A DNA stretch of 64,000 nt from Clostridium sp. AM34-11AC (GCF_003435375.1 NZ_QWGL01000015.1:11667-75666), one strand, 5' to 3'. Shown: positions 34,019 to 43,968, counted from the stretch's first letter. Notes: generated from the sequence alone by a model not told the origin. Translations and numbers: made by a program.

Positions 34019-35020
34019 TTGAAATATTCCGGTATCGGGGGACAGGCAGTATTAGAGGGTATCATGATGAAGAACAAGGACAATTACGCCACGGCTGTCA
34101 GAAAGCCGGACGGCGAGATCGTTGTCAAGAAAGATACCTATGTGAGCATGACAGAAAAAGTAAAGTTTTTCTCCCTGCCGTTTGTGAGAGGAATCTTTAG
34201 TTTCGCGGACTCCATGATCCTGGGAATGCGTTCCCTGACATGGTCGGCAAGCTTCTTTGAGGACGATGAGGAGGACGAGGAGCCGGGAAAGTTCGAGAAA
34301 TTTTTGATCGATACATTTGGTGAAAAAGTAGATAATGTCGTTATGTCGGCGGTGATGGTATTCTCCATCTTTATGGCGATTGCGATCTTTATGGTACTCC
34401 CGCTTTTGATCGCGGGAATCTTCCGGAAATTTATCCACTCTGAGACTGTGATGGCGATTCTTGAAGGCTGTATCCGAATTGCGATTTTCATCACCTACAT
34501 TAAGGTGATCTCACGGATGGATGACATCAAGCGGACGTTCATGTACCACGGATCGGAACATAAATGCATCAATTGCTTAGAGCATGGCCTTGTGCTCAAC
34601 GTGGAGAATGTAAGAAAAAGCTCCAAAGAGCATAAGCGCTGCGGAACGAGCTTTCTTCTGATCGTTATGGTGATCAGCATCCTGTTCTTCATGGTGGTCC
34701 GTGTAGATACGATCTGGCTTCGGATCGTCAGCCGGATCGTCCTGATCCCGGTGATCGCGGGTGTCTCCTATGAGGTGCTCCGCCTTGCAGGAACCAGCAA
34801 TTCGAAGATCATGGACATCGTCAGCCGTCCGGGCATGTGGATGCAGGGACTTACGACAAAGGAGCCGGATGACTCGATGATCGAGGTAGCGATTGTCGCG
34901 GTCGAGGCTGTGTTTGACTGGAAGAAATATCTGGAAGAAAATTTCCCGGAGCAGTATCCGGCAGGATATTTTGAGAGAGAAGATCAGACAGGGAAGAACG
35001 CGCAGGAGATAACGGCATGA
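34019..35020 (+). CDS. DUF1385 membrane protein
   Basis: A 333-aa protein of the DUF1385 family (YqhQ-like), with unknown function. The N-terminal SGIGGQAVLEGIMMKNKDNYATAVRKPDG is the family signature. Hydrophobic segments occur near residues 115-140, 150-165 and 215-260, and the histidine/cysteine motif YHGSEHKCINCLEHG lies between them. The start is TTG at 34019, 7 bases after GGAGGT (34006-34011). The next gene, prmC, overlaps its stop by 4 bases (ATGA). DUF1385 genes commonly precede prmC-prfA in clostridia. Confidence 0.88.
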   Translation: MKYSGIGGQAVLEGIMMKNKDNYATAVRKPDGEIVVKKDTYVSMTEKVKFFSLPFVRGIFSFADSMILGMRSLTWSASFFEDDEEDEEPGKFEKFLIDTFGEKVDNVVMSAVMVFSIFMAIAIFMVLPLLIAGIFRKFIHSETVMAILEGCIRIAIFITYIKVISRMDDIKRTFMYHGSEHKCINCLEHGLVLNVENVRKSSKEHKRCGTSFLLIVMVISILFFMVVRVDTIWLRIVSRIVLIPVIAGVSYEVLRLAGTSNSKIMDIVSRPGMWMQGLTTKEPDDSMIEVAIVAVEAVFDWKKYLEENFPEQYPAGYFEREDQTGKNAQEITA

Positions 35021-36180
35021 GCGAGATGAAGAACGCTGTCGGGGCTGGAACAGGTCGGTCTGGAGATGATCTATGCGCGGGAAATAGTGTGCGTGAATTT
35101 AAGATCTGGGCAGATGTCCTAAACTACGGAAAAAAGATCTTAAAGAATGCGGGGATTGTGGAGGCGGATCTTGACGCCTGGTATCTGTTTGAGCAGAGCT
35201 TCGGGATCTCCAGGGCGCAGTATTTTCTTTGCGCAAGGGAGAACATTGTCGGAAGCACGGCACAGAAAATGACTGCTCAAGAGCAGACTGGTAATTCTTT
35301 GGAGAGCAAAAACGCGCTGGACTGTGTAGAACTGTGGCTGAAAGAGAAACTGTCAGCGTATGAGAACGCACTGAAAAAACGCGTAGCCCGCATTCCGCTG
35401 CAGCAGATCATAGGACAACAGGAGTTCATGGGACTTTCGTTCTTTGTCAATGAGCATGTACTGATCCCGAGGCAGGATACGGAGACGCTGGTGGAGCTTG
35501 TGCTGCAGGAGCAGAAGGATAAGGATATTTCGATCCTTGATATGTGTACTGGATCCGGCTGTATTGCGGTGAGCTTGAAGAAGCTTGGAGGATATGCGCA
35601 TGTGGAAGGCGCGGATATCTCGGAAGAGTCGTTAAAGGTTGCAAAAAGAAATTCAGAAGAGATTCTTGAAAACAACGATGTAAATAATGATGCAGTCAGC
35701 AGCAGGACAGAACAAATACAGAATTGCACGAATCTGACAAATAATCAGAATAAACAGAATAATTCTGCAAAACGCAAGATTTCTGAAGCCAGCAAGCTGT
35801 CGCAGGCAGGTGTAACATTCCGCCACAGTGACATGTTCAGCAATTTTCCGGAGACAGAACAGTTTGATGTGATCGTTTCCAACCCACCCTACATCCCCAG
35901 CGCAGTTATCGAAGAGCTGGAACCGGAAGTGCGGGACCATGAGCCGCGAGGAGCTCTTGACGGGACCGCGGACGGGCTTTATTTTTACAGAATTCTGGCA
36001 GAAGAATGTGCCAAACATCTGACGCCGGGAGGACATGTGTATTTTGAGACCGGATATGACCAGGGAGCAGCGGTGAAGGAACTGCTGGATATCCATGGTT
36101 TTAAGGATACAAGAGTGATTCAGGATCTGGCAGGAAAAGACCGCGTTGTGTGCGGAGCCTGGCAGACCGCAGGCGTATGA
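35017..36180 (+). CDS. prmC: Release-factor glutamine methyltransferase PrmC with inserted Asn-rich segment
   Basis: A 387-aa SAM-dependent enzyme that methylates the Gln of the GGQ motif of release factors. The family is usually about 280-290 aa. The N-terminal helical domain (DLDAWYLFEQSFGISRAQYFL), GQQEFMGLSFFVNEHVLIPRQDTETLVE, SAM motif ILDMCTGSGCIAVSL and catalytic NPPY (289-292) are all intact. Extra length comes from an N-terminal tail, a segment around residues 75-100 and an Asn/Gln/Ser-rich insertion of roughly 45 residues at about 219-265 (NNDVNNDAVSSRTEQIQ onward). It overlaps the DUF1385 gene by 4 bases and precedes prfA, whose product is its substrate. Confidence 0.9.
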   Translation: MSEMKNAVGAGTGRSGDDLCAGNSVREFKIWADVLNYGKKILKNAGIVEADLDAWYLFEQSFGISRAQYFLCARENIVGSTAQKMTAQEQTGNSLESKNALDCVELWLKEKLSAYENALKKRVARIPLQQIIGQQEFMGLSFFVNEHVLIPRQDTETLVELVLQEQKDKDISILDMCTGSGCIAVSLKKLGGYAHVEGADISEESLKVAKRNSEEILENNDVNNDAVSSRTEQIQNCTNLTNNQNKQNNSAKRKISEASKLSQAGVTFRHSDMFSNFPETEQFDVIVSNPPYIPSAVIEELEPEVRDHEPRGALDGTADGLYFYRILAEECAKHLTPGGHVYFETGYDQGAAVKELLDIHGFKDTRVIQDLAGKDRVVCGAWQTAGV

Positions 36181-36193
36181 GGAGGTTTTATAG

Positions 36194-37267
36194 ATGTTTG
36201 ACCGTTTGGATGACATGTTACGGCATTACGAAGAGTTAATGCTGGAATTAAATAACCCGTCGGTGGCGGAAGACCAGAGAAAATTCCGCAAGCTGATGAA
36301 GGAGCAGGCAGACCTGGCGCCGATCGTTGACGCATACAAGCAGTACAAGCAGGCGAAACAGGACGTGGAGGACAGCCTTACGCTTCTCGATGAGGAGAGC
36401 GACGAGGAGATGAAGGAACTCGCGAAGGAAGAACTTGCCGACGCAAAGAAGAGGATCGAGGAGCTGGAACAGGAGTTAAAGATCCTGCTTCTCCCGAAAG
36501 ACCCGAACGATGAGAAGAACGTAATCGTCGAGATCCGTGCCGGTGCAGGCGGAGACGAGGCAGCATTATTCGCTTCCGAGTTATACCGCATGTATGTGCA
36601 CTATGCGGAGAGCCAGCACTGGAAGACAGAGATGATCAACGTCAGTGAGAGCGGAATCGGCGGCATGAAGGAAGTTGAGTTTATGATCACCGGACACGGC
36701 GCTTACTCCAAGTTAAAATACGAGAGCGGCGTCCACCGTGTACAGCGTGTCCCGGAGACAGAGTCCGGCGGAAGGATCCACACCTCCACGGCAACCGTTG
36801 CCATCATGCCGGAGGCTGAGGAATTCGACGTTGTGATCGATGATAAGGATATCCGTATTGATGTTATGCGTGCGTCCGGTAACGGCGGACAGTGTGTCAA
36901 CACCACAGACTCCGCGGTGCGCTTAACCCATATCCCGACAGGAATCGTGATCTACAGCCAGACTGAGAAGTCCCAGCTTCAGAACAAGGAGAAAGCGTTC
37001 CGTTTACTGCGTTCCAAGTTATATGATATGGAGCTGGAGAGACGCCAGAATGAGGAGGCGGCAGAGCGCCGCAGCCAGATCGGTACCGGTGATCGCTCCG
37101 AGAAGATCCGTACCTACAACTTCCCGCAGGGACGTGTGACAGACCACAGGATCAAGCTGACACTCTATAAGATCGATGCCATCATGGACGGCGATATTCA
37201 GGAGCTGATCGACAGCCTTATTGCGGCGGATCAGGCGGCGAAGCTTGCGAAGATGAATGAGAACTAA
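36194..37267 (+). CDS. prfA: Peptide chain release factor 1
   Basis: A 357-aa translation termination factor recognising UAA and UAG. The GGQ hydrolysis motif is at residues 231-233 within [17 protein letters not shown], where most RF1 proteins have GAGGQHVN. The codon-recognition tripeptide is PET in [14 protein letters not shown], the P-x-T position. The N-terminal coiled coil is rich in Glu and Lys. It is 13 bases downstream of prmC, with GGAGG before the ATG, and forms the end of the DUF1385-prmC-prfA operon. Confidence 0.96.
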   Translation: MFDRLDDMLRHYEELMLELNNPSVAEDQRKFRKLMKEQADLAPIVDAYKQYKQAKQDVEDSLTLLDEESDEEMKELAKEELADAKKRIEELEQELKILLLPKDPNDEKNVIVEIRAGAGGDEAALFASELYRMYVHYAESQHWKTEMINVSESGIGGMKEVEFMITGHGAYSKLKYESGVHRVQRVPETESGGRIHTSTATVAIMPEAEEFDVVIDDKDIRIDVMRASGNGGQCVNTTDSAVRLTHIPTGIVIYSQTEKSQLQNKEKAFRLLRSKLYDMELERRQNEEAAERRSQIGTGDRSEKIRTYNFPQGRVTDHRIKLTLYKIDAIMDGDIQELIDSLIAADQAAKLAKMNEN

Positions 37268-37269
37268 TT

Positions 37270-37315
37270 AAAAAATACCTTCGAGGACCAGAAATGATCT
37301 TCGAAGGTATTTTTT
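37270..37315 (+). terminator. Terminator after prfA
   Basis: AAAAAATACCTTCGA pairs with TCGAAGGTATTTTTT around a short loop; a strong Rho-independent terminator, usable in both directions. Confidence 0.9.
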
Positions 37316-37317
37316 AC

Positions 37318-37496
37318 CTCAGTCGAGAAGACTCCCGCCTCTTCAGGTGGTGAGTCATAACAAATTAGTCTCAGTGGGAGTTAGGTCTCCGACTGAGAGA
37401 GACGCTCCGCGAGGATGCGCAGTGATTCTGTAAAGAATATGTAAGCTTGCGCTGACCAGAATTACGTGTCAAGTCTCATGGACGTTCGACTTGAAA
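37318..37496 (+). repeat. Repeat family B, copy 2
   Basis: About 179 bp starting CTCAGTCGAGAAGACTCCC and ending GTTCGACTTGAAA, clearly similar to 27063-27240 along its whole length, and lying directly after the prfA terminator. CTCAGTCG at its start pairs with CGACTGAG near 37393. A GGGAAATTCC/GAAATTCCC palindrome (37500-37520) follows. Confidence 0.8.
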
Positions 37497-37544
37497 AATG
37501 GGAAATTCCAAGAAATTCCCTATTTCACAAAAGGCACATTCTCT

Positions 37545-38882
37545 TTATGAGAAAATAATCTTCTGCCACCGCCCGCTCCTGTACCTGCAGACGAAGAAGA
37601 TTCCGCGGACAAGCCAGTCGATGGTCATAGCAACCCAGACACCGAAGATTCCCATATGGAACACCATGGTCAGCAGGTAGCTGAAACCAAACCGGAACAC
37701 CCACATGGAGATGATGGAGAGCACCATGGTGACCTTCACATCCGCCGCGGCGCGCAGCGTATTCGGCAGCGTGAAGGACAGCGGCCAGATCGTCACAACG
37801 CAGGCAGCATGATACAGGATAATATCGTTTGCATACTGGGCGGCCTCGTCGGAGAGATTGTAGACCGACAGGATAAACGGCAGCGCCAGGATCACGATGA
37901 GGTTTGATGCGATCAGGCAGAGATACTCCACGCGCATCATATGCTTTGTGTAATATTTTACCTGCTCGAAATCTCCCGCGCCGACGCACTGGGCGCAGAC
38001 CGTGAGAAGTGCAAAGCCGAAGGACATGCCGGGCAGGATCGCAAAGTTCGCGATATTATTGCCGACCGCGTTCGCTGCCAGGGATGCGGTTCCGAGACCG
38101 GAGACGAGACTTAAAACGGCGATCTTTCCAAGCTGGAACATACTGTTCTCCAGGCCGTTCGGAATTCCGATATAGAGGATCTTTTTCAGCACATTCCACT
38201 TGATCTTAAACGGGTATGGGTGCAAAATGTGAAGTTCATGTTTCTGGTTGTTTAACAAAATAAGAATCACCACGCAGGCAACACCTCGGGACACGACCGT
38301 CGGGATCGCAACGCCCTCGACACCGCGGTGGAATCCGAAGATTAAAAGTGCGTTTCCGAATACATTGATGGAGTTCATGAGTAGTGAGGTCTTCATGGCG
38401 ATATTGGAATTTCCCATAGCACGGAAGATCGCGGCTCCCGCGTTGTACATGGCGATCATCGGGATGGAAGACAGAACGATCAGCAGGTAGGTACGACTGT
38501 CCTTCATGACTTCCGGCTCGATCTTTCCGAATACATGGTACAGGATCACGTTCTGTCCGAGGTAGCCGAGAATCATAATAAAGATCGAGAACAGGAATGT
38601 GAAGTTAAAAAGCTGGGCGGTCGCTTCGCAGCCGGTTTTCGGATCTTTTCTTCCAAGATACTGTCCGGCAATCACCGCACCGCCGGTGGCGAGAGCCGTG
38701 AAGATATTGATGATGAGAAGCATGACCGTGTCGACCAAGGAAACACCAGAGACGGCTGCCTCCCCGACCCGGGCGACCATGATGGAGTCGGAAAGACCGA
38801 CGGCGACCTGTAGAAACTGATCCACGATCAGGGGGATGATCAGGCGCACCAGGTCGTTCCGGCTGAAAAGACGATTATTCAT
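37545..38882 (-). CDS. MATE-family multidrug/Na+ antiporter
   Basis: A 445-aa membrane protein with twelve hydrophobic helices, of the multidrug and toxic compound extrusion family (NorM/DinF-like). The N-terminal RNDLVRLIIPLIVDQFLQVAVGLSDSIMVARVGEAAVSGVSL matches helix 1-2 of MATE proteins, with the inverted-repeat second half around GIPNGLENSMFQLGKIAVLSLVSGLG. The start is taken as the ATG at 38882, 12 bases after TGGAGG (minus strand); an ATG at 38894 touches that site. It is transcribed against its neighbours as a single gene. The substrate is unknown. Confidence 0.9.
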   Translation of the reverse strand: MNNRLFSRNDLVRLIIPLIVDQFLQVAVGLSDSIMVARVGEAAVSGVSLVDTVMLLIINIFTALATGGAVIAGQYLGRKDPKTGCEATAQLFNFTFLFSIFIMILGYLGQNVILYHVFGKIEPEVMKDSRTYLLIVLSSIPMIAMYNAGAAIFRAMGNSNIAMKTSLLMNSINVFGNALLIFGFHRGVEGVAIPTVVSRGVACVVILILLNNQKHELHILHPYPFKIKWNVLKKILYIGIPNGLENSMFQLGKIAVLSLVSGLGTASLAANAVGNNIANFAILPGMSFGFALLTVCAQCVGAGDFEQVKYYTKHMMRVEYLCLIASNLIVILALPFILSVYNLSDEAAQYANDIILYHAACVVTIWPLSFTLPNTLRAAADVKVTMVLSIISMWVFRFGFSYLLTMVFHMGIFGVWVAMTIDWLVRGIFFVCRYRSGRWQKIIFS

Positions 38883-39230
38883 ATGTAGATACATCCTCCA
38901 GAAAAAAATATAATATAGGTTCTAACATATTTTTATAAGATTTGCAATTGGGAAAAGTTCCGGTTTTTAAGTATGGTCCTGTGGTATGATTTCAGCGAAT
39001 TTTCTTAAACAAAGGGATAGTCTATAAGAATATTTAAGAATAGAACTGCAAAGGGAAATGAATGTCGAAGAAGGTGCAAGGGCAGTTAAGAAAAGAGTCA
39101 GAAGGAAAAACAGATGTCTGCAGAGGGAAACGGACAGCGAACATCATAGGTATGATGTGAAATATGGGGAAATTATAAAAAATCCACAAAAATCTTCATG
39201 TTTTTTAAGAGAATTATAAGAGGAAGTACC
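38883..39230. other. Intergenic region between MATE gene and rfbA
   Basis: AT-rich. It holds the MATE promoter area on the minus strand (TTGCAA near 38948). A plus-strand ORF of about 53 codons at 39058 (MNVEEGARAVKKRVRRKN) has a weak AAGGGA site. Its basic composition and lack of a good promoter give little support. Nothing else is identified. Confidence 0.3.
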
Positions 39231-39259
39231 TTTAAAAGAAAAGGCATTTATGCTATAAT
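39231..39259 (+). promoter_or_regulatory. rfbA promoter
   Basis: TTTAAA (39231-39236), a 17-base spacer with TGC extension and TATAAT (39254-39259). Confidence 0.7.
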
Positions 39260-39312
39260 GACCCCAGTATAGGGCGTAGTGTGCCCAAAAACAGATGAGA
39301 AAAGGAGAGCAT

Positions 39313-40215
39313 ATGAAAGGAATCATACTTGCCGGCGGAAGCGGCACAAGACTGTATCCGCTCACTAAGGTAACTTCCAAACAGCTTTTACCAATTTATG
39401 ATAAACCAATGATCTATTATCCGTTATCCGTGCTGATGAACGCAGGAATCAGAGATATCCTCATCATCTCCACACCGGACGATACCCCGAGATTTGAGGC
39501 GCTGTTAGGTGACGGAAAACAGTTCGGCGTGAACTTATCCTACGCTGTACAGCCGAGCCCGGACGGACTTGCCCAGGCCTTCATCATCGGTGAAAAATTC
39601 ATCAATGGTGACTCTGTTGCGATGATCTTAGGAGATAATATCTTCCACGGACAGGGCTTAAAGAAACGTCTCCGTGCGGCAGCAGAGAAGGAGAAAGGCG
39701 CAACCGTATTCGGCTACTATGTCGATGATCCGGAGCGTTTCGGTATCGTTGAGTTCGATGAGACTGGAAAAGCGATCTCCATCGAAGAGAAGCCGGAAAA
39801 ACCGAAGTCCAATTACTGCGTGACCGGTCTTTACTTCTACGATAACCGCGTTGTCGAGTATGCGAAGAACTTAAAGCCGTCCGCAAGAGGCGAGCTTGAG
39901 ATCACAGATTTAAACCGCATCTACCTTGAGAACGGCGAGCTGGATGTAACACTTTTAGGACAGGGCTTTACATGGCTTGACACCGGTACCCACGAGTCCT
40001 TAGTTGAGGCCACAAACTTCGTTAAGACCATCGAGACCCACCAGCACAGAAAGATCGCGTGTCTGGAAGAGATCGCCTACACGAATGGCTGGATCTCCAA
40101 GGAAGAAGTTATGGCCGCATACGAGATCTATAAGAAGAACCAGTACGGCCAGTATTTAAAGGATGTCATCGACGGAAAATATATCGACAAACTGCCGGGA
40201 CACGCAGATAAGTAA
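39313..40215 (+). CDS. rfbA: Glucose-1-phosphate thymidylyltransferase
   Basis: A 300-aa nucleotidyltransferase that makes dTDP-glucose, the first step of dTDP-L-rhamnose synthesis. The N-terminal [40 protein letters not shown] is the classic RfbA/RmlA block, with the catalytic Arg/Lys in [23 protein letters not shown] and the C-terminal [13 protein letters not shown] complete it. The start at 39313 is 5 bases after AAAGGAG. It is followed by rfbB and rfbD. Confidence 0.97.
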   Translation: MKGIILAGGSGTRLYPLTKVTSKQLLPIYDKPMIYYPLSVLMNAGIRDILIISTPDDTPRFEALLGDGKQFGVNLSYAVQPSPDGLAQAFIIGEKFINGDSVAMILGDNIFHGQGLKKRLRAAAEKEKGATVFGYYVDDPERFGIVEFDETGKAISIEEKPEKPKSNYCVTGLYFYDNRVVEYAKNLKPSARGELEITDLNRIYLENGELDVTLLGQGFTWLDTGTHESLVEATNFVKTIETHQHRKIACLEEIAYTNGWISKEEVMAAYEIYKKNQYGQYLKDVIDGKYIDKLPGHADK

Positions 40216-40375
40216 AGAGAAAAAACAGCAGGCTTTCAGCGCACTCACGCCCAAACACAAAGCGTTTGAGTGGAAGCTTCTGAACTGATACAGGAAAGGA
40301 TGGAACATGAGCTGAGTGTATTCCTGTAGGGAAATTTTGCAGTCAGGATCATGTTCATGAAGGAGAAATAAACAC

Positions 40376-41413
40376 ATGAAAATCATCGTAACAGGCGGCG
40401 CCGGATTTATCGGCGGCAACTTCATCCACCATATGGTAAACAAATACCCGGAGTACCAGATCGTAAACCTCGATCTCTTAACATACGCCGGAAATCTTGA
40501 GACATTAAAGCCGGTCGAGAATAAGCCGAACTACAAGTTCGTAAAGGGCGACATCGCAGACCGTAAATTCGTATTCGACCTCTTCGAAAAAGAGAAACCG
40601 GATATCGTTGTAAACTTCGCAGCGGAGAGCCATGTTGACCGTTCCGTTGTAGATCCGGAAAGCTTTGTCCGCACAAATGTTATGGGAACTACAACGCTGC
40701 TTGACGCATGCCGCACCTACGGGATCAAGCGTTACCATCAGGTTTCCACCGATGAGGTCTACGGAGATCTTCCGTTGGACCGCCCGGATCTCTTCTTCAC
40801 AGAGGAGACACCGCTCCACACCTCCAGCCCGTACTCTTCCTCCAAGGCAAGCGCTGACCTTTTCGTTCTCGCTTACCACAGAACCTACGGACTCCCGGTG
40901 ACGATCTCCCGCTGCTCCAACAACTATGGCCCGTACCACTTCCCGGAGAAGCTGATCCCGCTGATGATCAGCCGTGCCCTCGCAGACGAGGCGCTTCCGG
41001 TATACGGAACAGGCGAGAATGTCCGCGACTGGCTCCATGTTTCCGACCACTGTGAGGCCATCGACCTGATCATCCACAACGGACGTGTCGGTGAGGTTTA
41101 TAACGTCGGCGGACACAATGAGAGAACAAACCTGGAGGTCGTTAAGACGATCTTAAAGGCATTAAATAAGCCGGAGAGCCTCATTAAATTCGTAACAGAC
41201 CGCCCGGGCCACGACAGACGTTACGCCATCGACCCGACAAAGCTTGAGACAGAGCTTGGCTGGAAGCCGAAATACAACTTTGATACCGGTATCCAGCAGA
41301 CGATCCAGTGGTATCTGGATAACGAGGACTGGTGGAAGCACATCTTAAGCGGTGAGTACAGCAATTACTTCGATAATATGTACGGCGACCGCCTCGGTAA
41401 AGATTTAAAGTAA
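40376..41413 (+). CDS. rfbB: dTDP-glucose 4,6-dehydratase
   Basis: A 345-aa short-chain dehydrogenase-fold enzyme, second step of dTDP-rhamnose synthesis. NAD-binding TGGAGFIGGNF is at the N-terminus, with the active-site STDEVYGDL followed by YSSSKASAD (Tyr/Lys pair). SNNYGPYHFPEKLIPLMI and RPGHDRRYAIDPTKLE are diagnostic of RfbB. The 160-base gap from rfbA carries a CGCTTTGTGTTTGG-like region but no terminator, so one operon is likely. Confidence 0.97.
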   Translation: MKIIVTGGAGFIGGNFIHHMVNKYPEYQIVNLDLLTYAGNLETLKPVENKPNYKFVKGDIADRKFVFDLFEKEKPDIVVNFAAESHVDRSVVDPESFVRTNVMGTTTLLDACRTYGIKRYHQVSTDEVYGDLPLDRPDLFFTEETPLHTSSPYSSSKASADLFVLAYHRTYGLPVTISRCSNNYGPYHFPEKLIPLMISRALADEALPVYGTGENVRDWLHVSDHCEAIDLIIHNGRVGEVYNVGGHNERTNLEVVKTILKALNKPESLIKFVTDRPGHDRRYAIDPTKLETELGWKPKYNFDTGIQQTIQWYLDNEDWWKHILSGEYSNYFDNMYGDRLGKDLK

Positions 41414-41444
41414 GGCACTTTCAGGTGAAAGGAATAACGCGAAC

Positions 41445-42293
41445 ATGAGAGTTTTAGTAACAGGCGTAAAAGGCCAGCTTGGTCATGACGTTGTAAATGA
41501 GATGGAAAAACGCGGTCTGACTCCGATCGGAGTCGATCTTGCGGAGATGGATATTACCGATAAAGAGGCATGCGACCGTGTGATCACGGAGGCAAATGTC
41601 GAGGCGGTCATCCACTGTGCCGCTTATACAGCGGTTGACGCAGCGGAGGACAATGTGGATGTTTGCATGAAGGTCAACGCAGGCGGGACAAGAAATATCG
41701 CGGAAGTCTGCAAAAAGCTCGGCATTAAGATGATGTACATCAGCACGGACTATGTGTTCGACGGACAGGGAACCCGCCCGTGGGAGCCGGATGACGAGAG
41801 ACATCCACTGAATGTCTATGGACAGTCCAAATATGAGGGAGAGCTTGCAGTCGAGGAGCTGGTAGAGAAATTCTTTACCGTCCGCATCGCCTGGGTATTC
41901 GGCGTAAACGGCAAGAACTTTATCAAGACCATGCTGCGGATCGGAAAGGAGCGAGGAGCCGCATCTGTCGTTGATGATCAGATCGGATCCCCGACCTACA
42001 CTTACGATCTCGCAAGACTCCTTGTGGATATGATCCAGACCGACAAATACGGCAGATACCATGCGACCAACGAGGGACTCTGCTCCTGGTATGAGTTCGC
42101 GTGCGAGATCTTCCGCGCAGCCGGCATAGATGTCAAGGTGACACCGGTGCATTCCGATGAGTATCCGGCAGCAAAGGCAAAACGCCCGATGAACAGCCGG
42201 ATGAGCAAGGAAAAGCTTACAGAGAACGGCTTCGAGCGTCTTCCGGAGTGGAAGGACGCGGTTGCGAGATATCTGAAGGAGATCACCTGGTAG
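41445..42293 (+). CDS. rfbD: dTDP-4-dehydrorhamnose reductase
   Basis: A 282-aa NADPH-dependent reductase, last step of dTDP-L-rhamnose synthesis. The N-terminal VTGVKGQLGHDVV nucleotide-binding loop, DITDKEAC, HCAAYTAVDAAEDN, YISTDYVFDG and the YGQSKYEGE catalytic Tyr/Lys are all clear. WVFGVNGKNFIKTML and DDQIGSPTYTYDLA are typical. The epimerase gene rfbC, which acts before it, is absent from this cluster. Confidence 0.96.
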   Translation: MRVLVTGVKGQLGHDVVNEMEKRGLTPIGVDLAEMDITDKEACDRVITEANVEAVIHCAAYTAVDAAEDNVDVCMKVNAGGTRNIAEVCKKLGIKMMYISTDYVFDGQGTRPWEPDDERHPLNVYGQSKYEGELAVEELVEKFFTVRIAWVFGVNGKNFIKTMLRIGKERGAASVVDDQIGSPTYTYDLARLLVDMIQTDKYGRYHATNEGLCSWYEFACEIFRAAGIDVKVTPVHSDEYPAAKAKRPMNSRMSKEKLTENGFERLPEWKDAVARYLKEITW

Positions 42294-42391
42294 AAGGATT
42301 CACTGCCTGAAAGCGGTGGAGTCTTACCGGACTGAGATAAAGATCAGGATTTGGCGGCGAAGGACCGGTCCTGCTTATAAAAAGACATACG

Positions 42392-42429
42392 GCTGTCGGT
42401 GAAGACATGTTCTCCGGCAGCCTGTTTTA
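42392..42429 (+). terminator. Terminator after rfbD
   Basis: GGCTGTCGG (42392-42400) pairs with CCGGCAGCC (42415-42423), followed by TGTTTT. Confidence 0.7.
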
Positions 42430-42521
42430 TCAGAGAAAACAGGATCTGCGAAGTCCTGTCAGCAGCGTATCAATGCCGGACAGTTTGGTGCAGATGCGCA
42501 TAATCTATGAAGAGACAGAAA

Positions 42522-42590
42522 ACCGCGGACTCTATAGAGAATGAGGATATTGTTTTATGGAAATGTCCGATTCTCTATAAGGTTCGCGGT
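42522..42590 (+). promoter_or_regulatory. Long hairpin in the 5' region of glmM
   Basis: ACCGCG (42522-42527) pairs with CGCGGT (42585-42590), and TATAGAGAAT (42533-42542) pairs with ATTCTCTATA (42570-42579). The structure ends 5 bases before GGAGG (42596-42600), so it could affect translation start of glmM. It has no T-run of a terminator. Confidence 0.55.
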
Positions 42591-42609
42591 ATATGGAGGA
42601 AATTGAGGA

Positions 42610-43968
42610 ATGGGAAAATATTTTGGTACCGACGGCTTCCGCGGCGAGGCAAACGTCGATCTTACCGTGGAACACGCGTATAAAGTCGGAAGATTTCTCG
42701 GCTGGTATTATGGAAAACAGGCCAAGGGAGACCACTGCAGAGTTGTGATCGGAAAAGACACGAGACGCTCCAGCTATATGTTTGAGTACTCCCTTGCGGC
42801 GGGACTCACGGCATCCGGCGCTGACACTTATCTTTTACATGTAACGACAACTCCGAGCGTGTCCCATGTGATCCGCACGGAAGATTTTGACTGTGGGATT
42901 ATGATCTCCGCCAGCCACAATCCGTACTATGACAATGGAATCAAGGTCATGAACGGCAACGGCGAGAAGCTTGAGGAGAGTGTGATCACAGAGATTGAGA
43001 AGTACTTAGACGGAGAGATGGAAGAGATCCCGCTTGCAAAGAGAGAACATATCGGAAGAACGCAGGATTTTGCAGCGGGAAGAAACCGCTATATCGGTTA
43101 CCTGATCTCCATCGCTACGAGATCCTTTAAGGGTAAGAAGGTTGGCCTCGACTGCTCCAACGGAAGCGCCTCCTCCGTTGCGAAGAGCGTATTTGATGCC
43201 CTCGGCGCTGACACTTATGTCATCAACGATAAGCCTGACGGACTGAACATTAACCGCGGTTGCGGTTCCACACATATCGGGGAGCTTCAGAAATTCGTGA
43301 AGGAAAAAGGTCTCGATGTGGGCTTTGCCTATGATGGTGACGCGGACCGCTGCCTGGCTGTGGATGAGAACGGAAACGTCGTGGACGGCGACCTGATCCT
43401 CTACATCTGTGGAAAGTACATGAAGGAACAGGGACTTCTGCGCAACAATAAGATCGTTACCACAGTTATGTCAAACCTTGGCCTTTACAAGGCACTTGAC
43501 CGTGAGGGCATCGGCTACGAGAAGACGGCTGTTGGCGACAAATATGTATATGAAAATATGTCAAAGACCGGAAACTGCCTCGGCGGTGAGCAGTCAGGAC
43601 ATATTATTTTCAGCAAATATGCGACTACCGGTGACGGAATCCTGACGTCCTTAAAGATCATGGAGGTTATGCTGGAGAAAAAAGAAACACTCGGAACACT
43701 TGCCTCGGAGGTAACAATTCTTCCGCAGCTTTTAAAGAATGTCCGGGTGGCAGATAAAGCGGCTGCGCTGAACGATCCGGATGTGCAGGCAGCGGGAAAG
43801 GCTGTTGATGAGGCACTTGGAAATGACGGAAGACTTCTCCTCCGTCAGAGCGGAACAGAGCCGCTGATCCGCGTTATGGTCGAGGCGGAGACACCGGAGA
43901 TCTGCGAGAAGTACGTGGATCAGGTGATCGATGTATTGAAGAAAAAAGGTCATGTGACAGAAAGCTGA
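42610..43968 (+). CDS. glmM: Phosphoglucosamine mutase
   Basis: A 452-aa alpha-D-phosphohexomutase converting glucosamine 6-phosphate to glucosamine 1-phosphate for peptidoglycan precursor synthesis. KYFGTDGFRGEAN opens the protein. The phosphoserine loop ISASHNPYYDNGIK, metal-binding FAYDGDADRCLAVD, GGEQSGHI and the C-terminal RQSGTEPLIRVMVE are the four family loops. The length fits GlmM. The ATG follows GAGGAA, in addition to the GGAGG at 42596. Confidence 0.95.
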   Translation: MGKYFGTDGFRGEANVDLTVEHAYKVGRFLGWYYGKQAKGDHCRVVIGKDTRRSSYMFEYSLAAGLTASGADTYLLHVTTTPSVSHVIRTEDFDCGIMISASHNPYYDNGIKVMNGNGEKLEESVITEIEKYLDGEMEEIPLAKREHIGRTQDFAAGRNRYIGYLISIATRSFKGKKVGLDCSNGSASSVAKSVFDALGADTYVINDKPDGLNINRGCGSTHIGELQKFVKEKGLDVGFAYDGDADRCLAVDENGNVVDGDLILYICGKYMKEQGLLRNNKIVTTVMSNLGLYKALDREGIGYEKTAVGDKYVYENMSKTGNCLGGEQSGHIIFSKYATTGDGILTSLKIMEVMLEKKETLGTLASEVTILPQLLKNVRVADKAAALNDPDVQAAGKAVDEALGNDGRLLLRQSGTEPLIRVMVEAETPEICEKYVDQVIDVLKKKGHVTES

